A stretch of DNA of 64,000 bases from Formosa haliotis (GCF_001685485.1 NZ_BDEL01000001.1:1299501-1363500), one strand, 5' to 3'. Shown: positions 38,928 through 48,509, counted from the first letter of the stretch. Made by a program: numbers and translations. Notes: generated by a model from the sequence alone, not told the origin.

Positions 38928-40256
38928 TTATAATAAAATTGGCTCCCCAGCTTTCATGATGTCTAACTCACCTTCTATAGCCGATAATCTTTTAAGGTTT
39001 TCTTTCTGCCCTAATTTAAAGGCTTCCTCTTTTAATGTAACAGCTTCATTTTTATCACCAACAACATACATTACATTGGCATATTGACTGGTGTTTTCGG
39101 CTGAATTAGGACGGATATAATAGGCCAATGCCATCCAAGATAACACCTCTTGTTTTTCTGCTTCTGTGCTAACAAAGGGTAAGTAGTCTTTTACCATATA
39201 ATAAATTTCGTTGCTATTACGCACCGAATACGGTCTTAATTTCATGGCATCCGGATCTTTAGCCGCAACTTTTTCTTGCCATTCTAGGTAATAACTTCTT
39301 AAATGCTCTTTATCGATATCGCTTATATAAGCCAAAATATCTTCTCGCGCAATAGCCTTATACTTTTCGGCATTTTCTGTTTTCTGATAATAATACTTAT
39401 ACGTGCGTTTTCGTTGCGCATCGTTTACATTAAACCCAAGGTCCGTCGCTTTATCAAATGTTAATTCTAACAAGGTCGTATCTTTTAAAATGATAGCATA
39501 CTCTGTGGTGGTTTGTACCATTTGGCGTGGCACCTTTTGATAAATTTCTCTAATATCTTTACGTACGTATGTCTTCCAAGCATCCGTTTTTATATTCGCA
39601 TTGATAATACGCTCTGCTTCTCCGCCAAAAACTATTTGTTTGTTATGATTTGCCAACAATAGAACCATCTCTCGACTAGACTCTGGAATGCTTTTTTGAA
39701 TGCTTAAATACTGCTCTAAAAGTGCGCTATAATTTTTTTGCGACTTAACCTCTAGTAGTTTTTCAAGGTAGTTAGCTAAAAGTGCTTCATTGGTATTATC
39801 TTTTTCATAAAGTTCGGCTAAACGCCCTAAACTATTAGGATCTTGGGCAGAAGCCATCGCTTTTTTACCTTCTTCTAAAAACTCGGCTGCAGGCATGGCG
39901 GCATCAAATCTATACACTACCTCGTCGTTGGCATCTATAAACACATACCCAGGAAGCCCTTTAATACCATATTTTTCCTTAAGCTGCGGCCCATTACCTT
40001 TTTCTATATCTAATTTATAGGACACAAAATGTTCGTTAAAATAAGCGCCTACCTCAGGTTCTAAAAACACGGTTTTAGCCATTTTTTTACAGGGACCACA
40101 CCAGACAGCATACCCATCTATAAACAATATTTTATTTTCTTTTTTTGCTTTATTAAAAGCCTGCTGAAACGTTCCTTTTTCAAAATGGATGCCTTGTGAA
40201 ACTCCTAAAAAAGACATTAAAAGACAAGTGAGTAATAAAAGTTTTTTATAAATCAT
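38928..40256 (-). CDS. Secreted thioredoxin-fold protein, copy 3 of a tandem triplet
   Basis: 442 residues with a signal sequence ending near GVSQG. The thioredoxin domain (~25-135) has the active site VWCGPCKK (C53, C56) and the cis-proline loop GLPGY. The remaining ~300 residues are helical, TPR-like, and end with ISALEGELD-type repeats. It is a periplasmic thiol reductase or isomerase candidate that DsbD could keep reduced. The C-terminal part has no recognised function and may hold a partner or substrate. Confidence 0.88.
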   Translation of the reverse strand: MIYKKLLLLTCLLMSFLGVSQGIHFEKGTFQQAFNKAKKENKILFIDGYAVWCGPCKKMAKTVFLEPEVGAYFNEHFVSYKLDIEKGNGPQLKEKYGIKGLPGYVFIDANDEVVYRFDAAMPAAEFLEEGKKAMASAQDPNSLGRLAELYEKDNTNEALLANYLEKLLEVKSQKNYSALLEQYLSIQKSIPESSREMVLLLANHNKQIVFGGEAERIINANIKTDAWKTYVRKDIREIYQKVPRQMVQTTTEYAIILKDTTLLELTFDKATDLGFNVNDAQRKRTYKYYYQKTENAEKYKAIAREDILAYISDIDKEHLRSYYLEWQEKVAAKDPDAMKLRPYSVRNSNEIYYMVKDYLPFVSTEAEKQEVLSWMALAYYIRPNSAENTSQYANVMYVVGDKNEAVTLKEEAFKLGQKENLKRLSAIEGELDIMKAGEPILL

Positions 40257-40271
40257 AGCTAATTTTAACGG

Positions 40272-41606
40272 TTAATTAATTACACCTTTTTTTAGTTGCT
40301 CAAGTTCGTACTCCTTATTCACCAATTTTTTATCTGATTTTGGCCAGTTTTTAAGAGCCCGTTCTTTAAGCTGAAGCGCTTCTTTGGTCTGTCCTTTTTT
40401 CAAATACATATCAGCCTTAAGGTCGTCCATATAGCAATTTTCGGCTTTTAATTCGTAACCAAACTGTATCCATGAGTTTAAGGTTTCGTACTCTTTTTTA
40501 GAAGAAATTCGTTTTAAATACCCCCGTCCTTTGGAAGCCAAATCTTCGCTAATACTCATGGCTTTTAAACCTGCTTTGGAAGCCTCTAACATGTATTTTC
40601 TGCTAAGTGTTGGATCTTTATCGTAAGCCCTTTGATACCTATCGTAAGCCTTTTGATCTGCTTGCTGAATCGCTTGCACACTTTCTTTCTTTAAAAATTC
40701 TTCTATATAGGTTTCTGTAAGTTTCTTATACTTTTCATCGTCCTTTAACAGCGCATAATAACTTAACTCTCCTTCCAAAATGCGTTCTGGTTTCGCATAT
40801 TCTAATTCCTTATAGGCTGCGACATATAATTTCAGTAACTCGGCATCTTTGTTACGTAATGCCACTTTTCGGGTATTATTAACTATTTGTGTTTTAACAC
40901 GCGGTAACATGCGCTGTTCGTAAGGCGTTGCAGAAGCCATGTAAGTGTCGTAATTCCTATTATAAATAGCATCTGCAGTTCCTCCAATAAAAAAATCTCG
41001 TGAATTTCTGAGTATATAAGCTTTCATTTCTGGACTCGTTTCTTCCATTTCTGTTTGCACTTTTAACCAAGCATCGACAGCTTCAGTAACATCTTGTCCA
41101 TATTCCTTCATTTTCTGGATGTACATTTTAAGAAACTGCTCATCATTTTGATGATTGGGATAGGCTTCCTTAAGATTTTCTAAGCTATATTCACTTGTTA
41201 AAGACGCCACAGCCTTATTAGCTGAAGCGATAAACAAATCTTCCGGTCTATATGCACTATCTTTTAATAACACATTACCATCGGTATCCAAAAATAAAAA
41301 TGTTGGATAATTTGTAACATTATACTTTTTAGCGACTGCCTTTCCTTCTTTTTCAGCATCTAACTTTAAATTAATAAAGTTTTTATTATACACGTCGCCT
41401 ACCGAAGCTAATGGAAAAACGTCCCGTGCCATTTTTTTACAAGGCCCACACCAAACTGTGTGAAAATCTATAAAAACCAACTTATTCTCCTGTTTAGCTT
41501 TCTGTAACGCCTCTTCAAATGTTATGTGATCAAACTGTATCCCTTGGGCATAACCACAAACCGATTGCAACAAAATTGCTAATACTACTATTCTATAAAA
41601 TTTCAT
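40272..41606 (-). CDS. Secreted thioredoxin-fold protein, copy 2 of a tandem triplet
   Basis: 444 residues; signal sequence MKFYRIVVLAILLQSVCGYA. Active site VWCGPCKK (C53, C56) and cis-Pro in NYPTF. The long helical C-terminal region is collinear with copy 1: SLENLKEAYPNHQNDEQFLK here, SLENLQADFPNKKNDAAFLK in copy 1, and both end in WPKSDKKL/WPQSDKKL followed by YELEQ. The copies clearly arose by duplication and have diverged. It lies 15 bases from each neighbour, so it is co-translated with them. Confidence 0.9.
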   Translation of the reverse strand: MKFYRIVVLAILLQSVCGYAQGIQFDHITFEEALQKAKQENKLVFIDFHTVWCGPCKKMARDVFPLASVGDVYNKNFINLKLDAEKEGKAVAKKYNVTNYPTFLFLDTDGNVLLKDSAYRPEDLFIASANKAVASLTSEYSLENLKEAYPNHQNDEQFLKMYIQKMKEYGQDVTEAVDAWLKVQTEMEETSPEMKAYILRNSRDFFIGGTADAIYNRNYDTYMASATPYEQRMLPRVKTQIVNNTRKVALRNKDAELLKLYVAAYKELEYAKPERILEGELSYYALLKDDEKYKKLTETYIEEFLKKESVQAIQQADQKAYDRYQRAYDKDPTLSRKYMLEASKAGLKAMSISEDLASKGRGYLKRISSKKEYETLNSWIQFGYELKAENCYMDDLKADMYLKKGQTKEALQLKERALKNWPKSDKKLVNKEYELEQLKKGVIN

Positions 41607-41620
41607 AATATATCATGGGT

Positions 41621-42898
41621 TTAAAGCGCTTGGCCGTTTCTCATTTGTTCTAATTCGTAGGTTTTGGCTGCCAGCTTTTTGTCGGATTGAGGCCAAGCAT
41701 TTACGGCTTTCTCTTTATAACTTACAGCTTTTTTTAGTTTTCCTTTTTTATAATACAAGGAAGCCATAAGATCGTCCATATAATAGGCAGACCCTTCTAA
41801 CTCGTAGCCATAATTAATCCAACTTTCCAGCGTTTTATATTCCGAATTGGAATCGACATACTTGAGATACGCTTCTCCTTTCTGATTCAGATCTATAACA
41901 ATTCCACTTGCTTTAGCACGTTTTTTGGACACTGGTTCAATCTCTTTAATCGTACTTATGGCATTAGCTGCCATTAAACTATCTACATAGGTTTCTACAG
42001 TTTGCTTATAGCTTTTACCATCGTTTAACATGGCATAATAAACCATTTTATACTCTAAAAGATTTCCTTTTTTTTGGTATTGTTCTGGCAAGGTTTTAAA
42101 AGCTTCCATAAAATCGAACCAGAGTTCTGGATTTTTAGTTTGGTAGGCGTAGTTCTTTGTGTTTTGAGCCATACGAACCACTTTTAATACCTCCAACTCC
42201 TTTTCTTCCTTGCGGGTTGCGATATCCATATACTCATCGAAATTGGCAGTTAGGATTTCAGCACCTTTAGAATCTAATAAAATATAGTCCTTATGCTTTA
42301 ATAAGAACTCCATCATATCGACATCGTCTTCCTTAATGTCATGTTGTACACGTAACCAAGCATCGATACCTAAGGCTGGATTCTGATTATACTCCAACAT
42401 TTTGGCAATATAAATTTTCAAGAACGCGGCATCATTTTTTTTATTTGGGAAATCGGCCTGTAAATTTTCTAGACTGTATTGACTCTTTGCTGCAGTAACC
42501 GCATCTTTTCCTAATTTTAAAAAATCTTCAGACAAACGCGTTCCAGATTCTTTAAAAACCAAACTGCCGTTACTGTTTATATACAAATACGTAGGATAAC
42601 TATTTACCCGAAAACGTTTAGCATCTTGTAACCCTTCCTTTTCAGCATCCAATTTAATATTGATAAATTCTTCATTATACACAGCTCCCACTTCTGGCAA
42701 GGTAAACACCGTTTTAGACATGGTTTTGCAAGGCGCACACCAAGTTGTATAAACATCGATAAATACTAATTTATTTGTTTCTTTTGCTTTTACCAGTGCT
42801 TCCTCTAAGCTAAGATCTTGAAAATCTATACCCTGTGCGATTGTATGTTGCAAGCCTGACACCAGGAACATGACACATACTATTAGGCCTTTCTTCAT
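41621..42898 (-). CDS. Secreted thioredoxin-fold protein, copy 1 of a tandem triplet
   Basis: 425 residues; signal sequence MKKGLIVCVMFLVSGLQHTI. Active site TWCAPCKT (C54, C57; the Pro-Gly of the other copies is Ala-Pro here, which would change redox potential) and cis-Pro in SYPTY. The helical C-terminus resembles copy 2. First gene of a run continuing through two more thioredoxin-fold genes, a trypsin-like protease and an M16 peptidase. A candidate ECF-sigma promoter is 68 bases upstream. Confidence 0.9.
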   Translation of the reverse strand: MKKGLIVCVMFLVSGLQHTIAQGIDFQDLSLEEALVKAKETNKLVFIDVYTTWCAPCKTMSKTVFTLPEVGAVYNEEFINIKLDAEKEGLQDAKRFRVNSYPTYLYINSNGSLVFKESGTRLSEDFLKLGKDAVTAAKSQYSLENLQADFPNKKNDAAFLKIYIAKMLEYNQNPALGIDAWLRVQHDIKEDDVDMMEFLLKHKDYILLDSKGAEILTANFDEYMDIATRKEEKELEVLKVVRMAQNTKNYAYQTKNPELWFDFMEAFKTLPEQYQKKGNLLEYKMVYYAMLNDGKSYKQTVETYVDSLMAANAISTIKEIEPVSKKRAKASGIVIDLNQKGEAYLKYVDSNSEYKTLESWINYGYELEGSAYYMDDLMASLYYKKGKLKKAVSYKEKAVNAWPQSDKKLAAKTYELEQMRNGQAL

Positions 42899-42965
42899 TA
42901 TTATATTTTGTTAAGCTATAATATTTAACTACAATTTTCTTAAAATTGCTGCTCTCTAATAAAAG

Positions 42966-42993
42966 GACGCCATAATTTTAAATGAGAGTGACA
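42966..42993 (-). promoter_or_regulatory. Candidate ECF-sigma promoter C (TGTCAC-N17-GCGTC)
   Basis: On the minus strand TGTCAC (42988-42993), exactly 17 bases, then GCGTC (42966-42970), with seven T 9 bases upstream. It lies 68 bases before the start of the thioredoxin triplet and right after the terminator of the SusCD-side operon. Confidence 0.6.
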
Positions 42994-43002
42994 AGTCTTT
43001 AT

Positions 43003-43035
43003 AAAAAAACCGCTATTTTGAAAACAACGGTCTTT
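43003..43035 (-). terminator. Terminator at the end of the sigma/SusCD-side operon
   Basis: AAAGACCG on the minus strand pairs with CGGTTTTTT (forward 43003-43012 with 43028-43035), one G-U pair, then a T-run. It lies after the split M16 gene and just before candidate promoter C. Confidence 0.6.
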
Positions 43036-43064
43036 AATCTCTAAATAATTAACACATTTACTAA

Positions 43065-43982
43065 TTAATTTTCAGGTCCTTCGATAAGCATAAAATACTG
43101 ATTTAAATTGAGAATACGCCTCATCGTTTTTTCGATATCCTTTTTTGAAATGCTTTTAATTTCCTCCTTAAAGCCTTCCATGGTATACAATGTTCCATAG
43201 TCTAAACCCCATTTTAAGTACGCCGAACTAATTCTATCCTTGTCGTAAAAAGACGTTACATAAACTTTTTCTAACAAAGCTTTTATGGTTTCTGCTTCAT
43301 GGTTAGTTAGATTGCCCTGACTCATAGGCATTAAAACTTCGTCTATCATAGCTTTACGCGCTTTTGCGACATTCGCGACATCTTCAATGACATATCTTAT
43401 GCTTACAGAGGCTAAATTTTGATTTTTATTTGCATAGCCATTTGCTCCCAAAGCATAGATTAATCCGTATTTTTTTCGCAATATATTATACATGTTGATG
43501 TAGCCAAACTCCGCTATACCTTCTGCAATTAATTTATCCTTAAACGTAAGAGGTTGTTTGCTTTTGTAAGAAAGCATAAAGTTAGTTTTGGTAGACTCTT
43601 TTTTCCAAGGGAACAATTTTTCGGTAGGTGCATTGGCGTATACCTGTGTATCCGATTCTAAATTTACAGGCACTTCAGCCCCTGGTTCTATAGTCGCAAT
43701 ATAAGTTGAAATTAATTGGTCTATATTTTCAGGTAAATTACCGCCCACATAAACATAAGATGTCTTAAGCGCATGTTTCAGCCTGTTATTATATTCCCAC
43801 AAACGATTTACCGTTTCGTTATCGAGGTTGGATGTTTCGACCGCAGGCACAGACAGCCCTAAACCTTTAACTTGATCTAAATACGTCAAGTAATCCATCT
43901 CTTTTTTCGAATCTTTTTTCATTGCCCGTTCTAATGCAGCATTCAGCTTTTTGGATTCCGGAATTTGACTTTCGGAAACCAT
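43065..43982 (-). CDS. M16 peptidase, C-terminal part of a split gene
   Basis: 305 residues if the ATG at 43982 is used, but the same frame stays open upstream to about 44069, and its translation there (TVDLGNYSYEFSLRGPEQ) continues the N-terminal part without a gap. The fragment is the last third of a two-lobed M16 peptidase (MYNILRKKYGLIYALGANGY, substrate-lobe motif). Read through with a -1 shift at 44069-44075, the joined protein is about 917 residues, close to the 936- and 937-residue paralogues. This is not an independent gene by design. Frameshift mutation, sequencing error and programmed frameshifting are all possible. Confidence 0.75.
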   Translation of the reverse strand: MVSESQIPESKKLNAALERAMKKDSKKEMDYLTYLDQVKGLGLSVPAVETSNLDNETVNRLWEYNNRLKHALKTSYVYVGGNLPENIDQLISTYIATIEPGAEVPVNLESDTQVYANAPTEKLFPWKKESTKTNFMLSYKSKQPLTFKDKLIAEGIAEFGYINMYNILRKKYGLIYALGANGYANKNQNLASVSIRYVIEDVANVAKARKAMIDEVLMPMSQGNLTNHEAETIKALLEKVYVTSFYDKDRISSAYLKWGLDYGTLYTMEGFKEEIKSISKKDIEKTMRRILNLNQYFMLIEGPEN

Positions 43983-44062
43983 AAGATTAAAAACTTTTAG
44001 CAGTTTATCGATATGTTGTTCCGGACCTCTCAGGCTGAATTCGTAACTATAATTACCAAGAT

Positions 44063-45817
44063 CTACAGTTTTAAAAATCCCATACTACGTTTTAATGCTA
44101 AAGCTTCTTTTTCTGAATATTGGCCGTAAGCTTGGTCGAATACATTTACAGTCGCTTTATACAAACCTCTATCGGCTTTTGGAATGCTATTTAAACCATA
44201 ATTACTTACAATTTTAATTTCTGTTTTGGCTTCTGGCGCTGTATTTACAACAACCCTAGTGCCATTGTCGTAATTAAGTACATGTAAATAATCACCTAAT
44301 TGTACTTTGGATTTTATAAGCTTTGGTGTTTTCTGTCCGATTCTAATGTTTGGTACATTAGTATAGTTTTTTGTTGGAAACTGATTTCTTGGTGCCACAA
44401 ATTGATAAGGTGCTACGGTTATTTTATTAATATGCTGTATGGCTTCAAGAATATAGGCTTCATTAAAATCGGTAGAACAGGCTGTCGCCTTATTATCGAA
44501 TAAAATAGTCTTCTGTAAGCTTGTAAAACTATTTAATAAATCGGTAAAATCTTTTGGTGAAATTTCGCTGGAAACTTGTTCTGTGTACTTCACCCGCTCT
44601 GGATTAGAGATGGGTACGTCTCCCTTTAAAAAATGAGATTTAGCTTTAGCATGCCCATTACCCGAATGATTAGCTGCGTTTTTATAGCGTTTTAATAAAG
44701 CGTTCGCGAAAAAATCGATCTCGTCTTGCGAAAAACCATATTGTCTGGCTTGTGCAACAACAGTCGTAAAACTATTTAGCACTGTTTTATACGAGGCATC
44801 TTTTTTAGTTTCTAGCCTAAAGTTATACCATAAATTTCCTGGTAGCGGTACAGCCGGATTGATGTCTACTTTTTCCAAACCTGAATTTGGCAACTGACTT
44901 ATCCGGTTATCCAACATTCTGCAAAAAACTGTATTAATAAAATCCTTTTTATAAGACTCGTAATTGTTTATAGGAAAATCTCTAGTTTTAAACCCTAATA
45001 CCAAGATTGTCTTATTCTCATTTACATAATTAGCATTAACAATGGTGTTTTTACTTAAATCCAGGTATTTTTCGTCTGGTTTATTTTTTTGCTCAGGTGT
45101 TTTACCAAATAAGGATTCTATCTGTTTTGAAACCTGTTTTTCATTTACTTTTCCATAAACGATTAGCGCTAATTGATCTGGTGTATAATATTTATCGTAA
45201 AAATCCTTTACTTTTTTAGCAGTCACCTGTCTAATTTGTTCTTCAGAGCCTAGTCCATTATGTCCTTCTAAATACGTCCCTATAACAAACGGTGTACCAC
45301 CGGTTTTACGCATTTTAATTTCTTCGATAACAATATTTTTCTCTACCTCTAAATCTTCAGGATTCATTTCCAAATTACAACTCCAATCGTAAAGTATACG
45401 AAGTGTTTTATCTAAGGTTTCTTGATTGTTTTCCGGAATATTTACGTGGTATTCTGTAAAAGGATCGTTAACCACAGCATTATAATCTCTTCCCATTCTG
45501 AGCCCCATACTTTCTAAAGTTTCGGCTGTTTTATGCCCTGGAAAATTTTTACTGCCTTTAAAAACCATATGTTCTAAAAAGTGAGCAACACCACGCTCAT
45601 CGAATTTTTCTACGGCACTACCGGTATCAGACAATAAATAAAGCCCAATTTTACCTGGCTCCCCTTTTGGAATGATATAATACGAAAACCCATTAGGCAA
45701 TTTTTTATAGCTAATACCTTCTGGTATAAAAAATTTCTGCCCAAAAGTATGGGCAGAAATAAACAAAATAAATAATAAGCCAAGCGTATTTTTTGACATC
45801 AAAACACTTTTTTTCAA
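44063..45817 (-). CDS. M16 peptidase, N-terminal part of a split gene
   Basis: 584 residues; signal segment TLGLLFILFISAHTFGQ. Zinc motif H79-E82-H83 in AHFLEHMVFKG and the third glutamate in DLEVEKNIVIEEIK are intact. The frame ends abruptly with RSMGFLKL and a TAG at 44063-44065, where the paralogues continue. The C-terminal part follows in the -1 frame. It lies 31 bases after a lipoprotein gene of the SusCD operon. If only this part is made, one active lobe and part of the second would be present. Confidence 0.8.
   Translation of the reverse strand: MKKSVLMSKNTLGLLFILFISAHTFGQKFFIPEGISYKKLPNGFSYYIIPKGEPGKIGLYLLSDTGSAVEKFDERGVAHFLEHMVFKGSKNFPGHKTAETLESMGLRMGRDYNAVVNDPFTEYHVNIPENNQETLDKTLRILYDWSCNLEMNPEDLEVEKNIVIEEIKMRKTGGTPFVIGTYLEGHNGLGSEEQIRQVTAKKVKDFYDKYYTPDQLALIVYGKVNEKQVSKQIESLFGKTPEQKNKPDEKYLDLSKNTIVNANYVNENKTILVLGFKTRDFPINNYESYKKDFINTVFCRMLDNRISQLPNSGLEKVDINPAVPLPGNLWYNFRLETKKDASYKTVLNSFTTVVAQARQYGFSQDEIDFFANALLKRYKNAANHSGNGHAKAKSHFLKGDVPISNPERVKYTEQVSSEISPKDFTDLLNSFTSLQKTILFDNKATACSTDFNEAYILEAIQHINKITVAPYQFVAPRNQFPTKNYTNVPNIRIGQKTPKLIKSKVQLGDYLHVLNYDNGTRVVVNTAPEAKTEIKIVSNYGLNSIPKADRGLYKATVNVFDQAYGQYSEKEALALKRSMGFLKL
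44069..44075 (-). other. Slippery heptamer T-TTA-AAA at the M16 frame break
   Basis: On the minus strand, in the frame of the upstream part, the bases read T TTA AAA, a canonical X-XXY-YYZ -1 slippery heptamer, followed by CTG and the TAG stop. A -1 slip gives AAA ACT GTA GAT and enters the downstream frame with no residue lost. The flanking run T5-A4 is equally prone to indels. Confidence 0.7.
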
Positions 45818-45848
45818 ATTATTAGTTTTTAAAAATTAACACGTTTTT

Positions 45849-47339
45849 TTAATCGTTATAGAAGAAGGCATAGGTTCTTGTCTTTCCAACAGTTGTAAAA
45901 CTACCTTCTGTATTCAAACTACTAATAAGCGAAATACGACCTTCTGAATCAGTCTCGTAACTGTAGCTCGGTTTAGCTAAATATGTAGCTGTATACGCAG
46001 GATCCGTACTCACCGTTTTAGTCATCATATATTTATTATACAATATATCTTGAAAAACGTCTAACAAGGCTGTATTTGAGGTATCTGTATAAGGTGGAAG
46101 CCCTTCTATGTACGTTGGAATAAGCACAGGATCGTAATCTTCTCTATGTTGTCTGCGGATAGTATTGCTTCCCATATAGCTGGAATATTGAAAATATTCG
46201 CCATAAATATTCTCTCCTAAATCAAAAGGATCACTATAATAAATATCGCTACAAGTAGAGGTTCTACGGAAAGATAATACTTTAGAGCTAGCGCCTTCGT
46301 AAACAAACTCTGACGCTTCCTTAGTAATTTCGGTTTCGGATGCTAAGTCACCTGCATCATCATACTCAAATCTCTGTCTATCTATATCTATTAATTGTTT
46401 GGTTCCTTCAATATAATTAAAGTTAAAAACAGTTTGGCTAGAAATAATACCATCAGAACCGAAAGCAGAATAGGTATATACTGCAACCATATCTAAGTCG
46501 TTATAATCGAAAGCTGCAATATAGGTAGTCCCAGTTGGGTACTCAAGCTTAAACTCTATCATTCTATCTTCCTCATCGTAAACAAAATCTATAGTATTCT
46601 GAATGTCTGAAGTATTTTTATAAAGGATTCTATAAGGTCTAGAAAGCGTGTCACTTTTTCTAACATTTACCGTAGTTGTAGATACTTGCCCAGCACTATC
46701 TTCAATAATAATATCTATCGGATACAACAGGTTAGGATCTAAATTCCCTAAAAACACAATCGCATTTATATCCATTTCGTGTAATTCTTCTCCCGAAATC
46801 ACATCGTAACTGTATTGCACTTCGTCTTCGAAAACCACTCTAACAGACTCTATCGTATTTAAGCCTGTAGAGATTGTACCTTTAACAGAATAGGCAGGAG
46901 CAGCAACAGCAACTTCTGTCCCTCCTACTAAATCTATTTCTGGATACGAAAATCCTTTAACAGAAATTCTTATACCGCGATTAAAGCTTCTGTTATCCTG
47001 ATCGGTTACTTTAATAATATAATTAAGTACAGAATCTGTATCTATTTCTGTTAGGTCTACTAAATAATCGAAATCGAAATTAGTCTGTCCGTCGTATTCA
47101 TTTATAGTTTCTAATAATTCGTAATCCAAACCATCTAAAACTTCTATATGTTCTACCTTATTAGGCACTTTCATAGTCATATGCACATTGTAGAAATCGA
47201 CCGTATCCCGTCTTACTTCTACACGTTGATCTGTAAGTTCGAAACCAGGATCTGGAAATTCAGGATCGTCTTGACACGCTTGAAATAGTAATACAGCCAA
47301 TGTTCCAAACAAAAGCGTTGTTATTAAACTCTTTTTCAT
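45849..47339 (-). CDS. SusCD-associated lipoprotein of unknown function
   Basis: 496 residues. MKKSLITTLLFGTLAVLLFQ is followed by ACQDD, a lipobox plus acidic residues typical of Bacteroidota surface-export lipoproteins. The first half looks like beta-sandwich (Ig-like) modules (KVTDQDNRSFNRGIRISVKG; IDIIIEDSAGQVSTTTVNVR). The second half has repetitive tyrosine-rich strands similar to YD/RHS-type beta segments (FVYDEEDRMIEFKLEYPTG, RFEYDDAGDL). It sits between the Mx1-like lipoprotein and the split M16 gene and may be a surface substrate-binding protein. I do not recognise a named family. Confidence 0.75.
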   Translation of the reverse strand: MKKSLITTLLFGTLAVLLFQACQDDPEFPDPGFELTDQRVEVRRDTVDFYNVHMTMKVPNKVEHIEVLDGLDYELLETINEYDGQTNFDFDYLVDLTEIDTDSVLNYIIKVTDQDNRSFNRGIRISVKGFSYPEIDLVGGTEVAVAAPAYSVKGTISTGLNTIESVRVVFEDEVQYSYDVISGEELHEMDINAIVFLGNLDPNLLYPIDIIIEDSAGQVSTTTVNVRKSDTLSRPYRILYKNTSDIQNTIDFVYDEEDRMIEFKLEYPTGTTYIAAFDYNDLDMVAVYTYSAFGSDGIISSQTVFNFNYIEGTKQLIDIDRQRFEYDDAGDLASETEITKEASEFVYEGASSKVLSFRRTSTCSDIYYSDPFDLGENIYGEYFQYSSYMGSNTIRRQHREDYDPVLIPTYIEGLPPYTDTSNTALLDVFQDILYNKYMMTKTVSTDPAYTATYLAKPSYSYETDSEGRISLISSLNTEGSFTTVGKTRTYAFFYND

Positions 47340-47355
47340 GATTTTACTTTTTTAA

Positions 47356-48465
47356 TTAATTTAACACCTCTAAATCTGGATTAACTCCAACCATATCGAC
47401 TCCCCAACTGGTAAACAAGTCCAACAACAATTTCATATTATCTTGAATGTTCTGTGGAAATGCTAAAATTTCGTCGCTGGTTCTAAAAATCATTTCATTT
47501 AAGTAAGAGCGTACATCCTCTCCCTGATTTGCAAAGAACTCATCGTCTGGGGCAATCGCATCGTAATGCCTGATGGTTCCTGTAACACCTAAGTAGTTAC
47601 CGTCTTCATCGTAACGCTGATAAATGGTACCTAAGCCAGAATCAAAAAAGTATTTTGCTGTAATAAATCCTTTTTCGTAAAACCATTCTTTATCGATTAC
47701 AAAAACGAGTTTCTCTTCGGCTATATTTTCTTCCGCTCTATACACGGGTTCCATTTCGTATCCGTAATAAGCACTTTTATTGCCGTAAAACTGTTCTGGA
47801 ATTTGATCGTATAAGTTGTTTACGCCCAACAAACGCGAAAAAAAGATGTAAAAATTATCTTTTGAAAAATTAACTTCGTTTCCAATGTCTGACAGGTCTA
47901 CACCAAAAACTAAGGCATTATCGTTATAGACAGATCGTAATTGGCTGGTGGCCGCACTTGAATATCTAGCTTCAGATTCTATTAGCACACTCGCCGCACC
48001 ACCGGTTACATTTCTAGGGCTAAAAACAGAAGTACTCACCAAAACTTTGTAAGGCATATAGCCGGCAATCATACTATTTGGTTCAAAATATTTAAACACG
48101 GTATCGTCAAGTAAGTTTACGGCGTCTGTTTTATATTGCTTATAAGCCGCTTCGTTTTCTTGTAATACTTCGCCTGTTTCATCATCATCAAATAAGGTAC
48201 TTACTTTAGGGATTTCCATATCACCCCAAACTAAAGCTTCGCTATCTGAAGAAGCTACGTAAGCAAAGTCTATATTTTTATCGAACTCAAATAATACACC
48301 CATATTATAGTTTGTATATAAGCGCTCCACTTCGGCAATAGAATAATCCAACTGCGAGCTTACTCTATCGACATCTTTATTAGAAGCCTCCAGCGCGTCT
48401 TCCGTGCTGCAAGCGGTTACTACAGCTAGTAGTAACGTGATATATATTAAGGATTGTTTTTTCAT
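47356..48465 (-). CDS. Mx1-like substrate-import-associated lipoprotein, HExxH apparently lost
   Basis: 369 residues; lipobox in LLAVVTACSTED. Overall layout and ends resemble the zinc-metallohydrolase lipoproteins found beside SusC/SusD: an early NYNMGVLFEFDKNIDFAYV and a C-terminal NMKLLLDLFTSWGVDMVGV (compare the usual ...K..V..Y....W.IDLD). Where the HExxH helix should be, the sequence reads FYIFFSRLLGVNNLYDQIPEQF, and no HExxH occurs elsewhere. If the alignment is right, this is a catalytically dead relative acting as a binding protein. Family assignment is from memory of the pattern and is moderate. Confidence 0.55.
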   Translation of the reverse strand: MKKQSLIYITLLLAVVTACSTEDALEASNKDVDRVSSQLDYSIAEVERLYTNYNMGVLFEFDKNIDFAYVASSDSEALVWGDMEIPKVSTLFDDDETGEVLQENEAAYKQYKTDAVNLLDDTVFKYFEPNSMIAGYMPYKVLVSTSVFSPRNVTGGAASVLIESEARYSSAATSQLRSVYNDNALVFGVDLSDIGNEVNFSKDNFYIFFSRLLGVNNLYDQIPEQFYGNKSAYYGYEMEPVYRAEENIAEEKLVFVIDKEWFYEKGFITAKYFFDSGLGTIYQRYDEDGNYLGVTGTIRHYDAIAPDDEFFANQGEDVRSYLNEMIFRTSDEILAFPQNIQDNMKLLLDLFTSWGVDMVGVNPDLEVLN

Positions 48466-48509
48466 AAGATCATAAAGATTGTAATTAAATTAGTTTTAAG
48501 ATTCCGACA

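Noticed and set aside
45849..47339. Lipoprotein as a YD-repeat/RHS toxin
   Set aside because: The tyrosine-rich strands are few and irregular, there is no RHS core motif or C-terminal toxin domain, and the operon context points to substrate binding.
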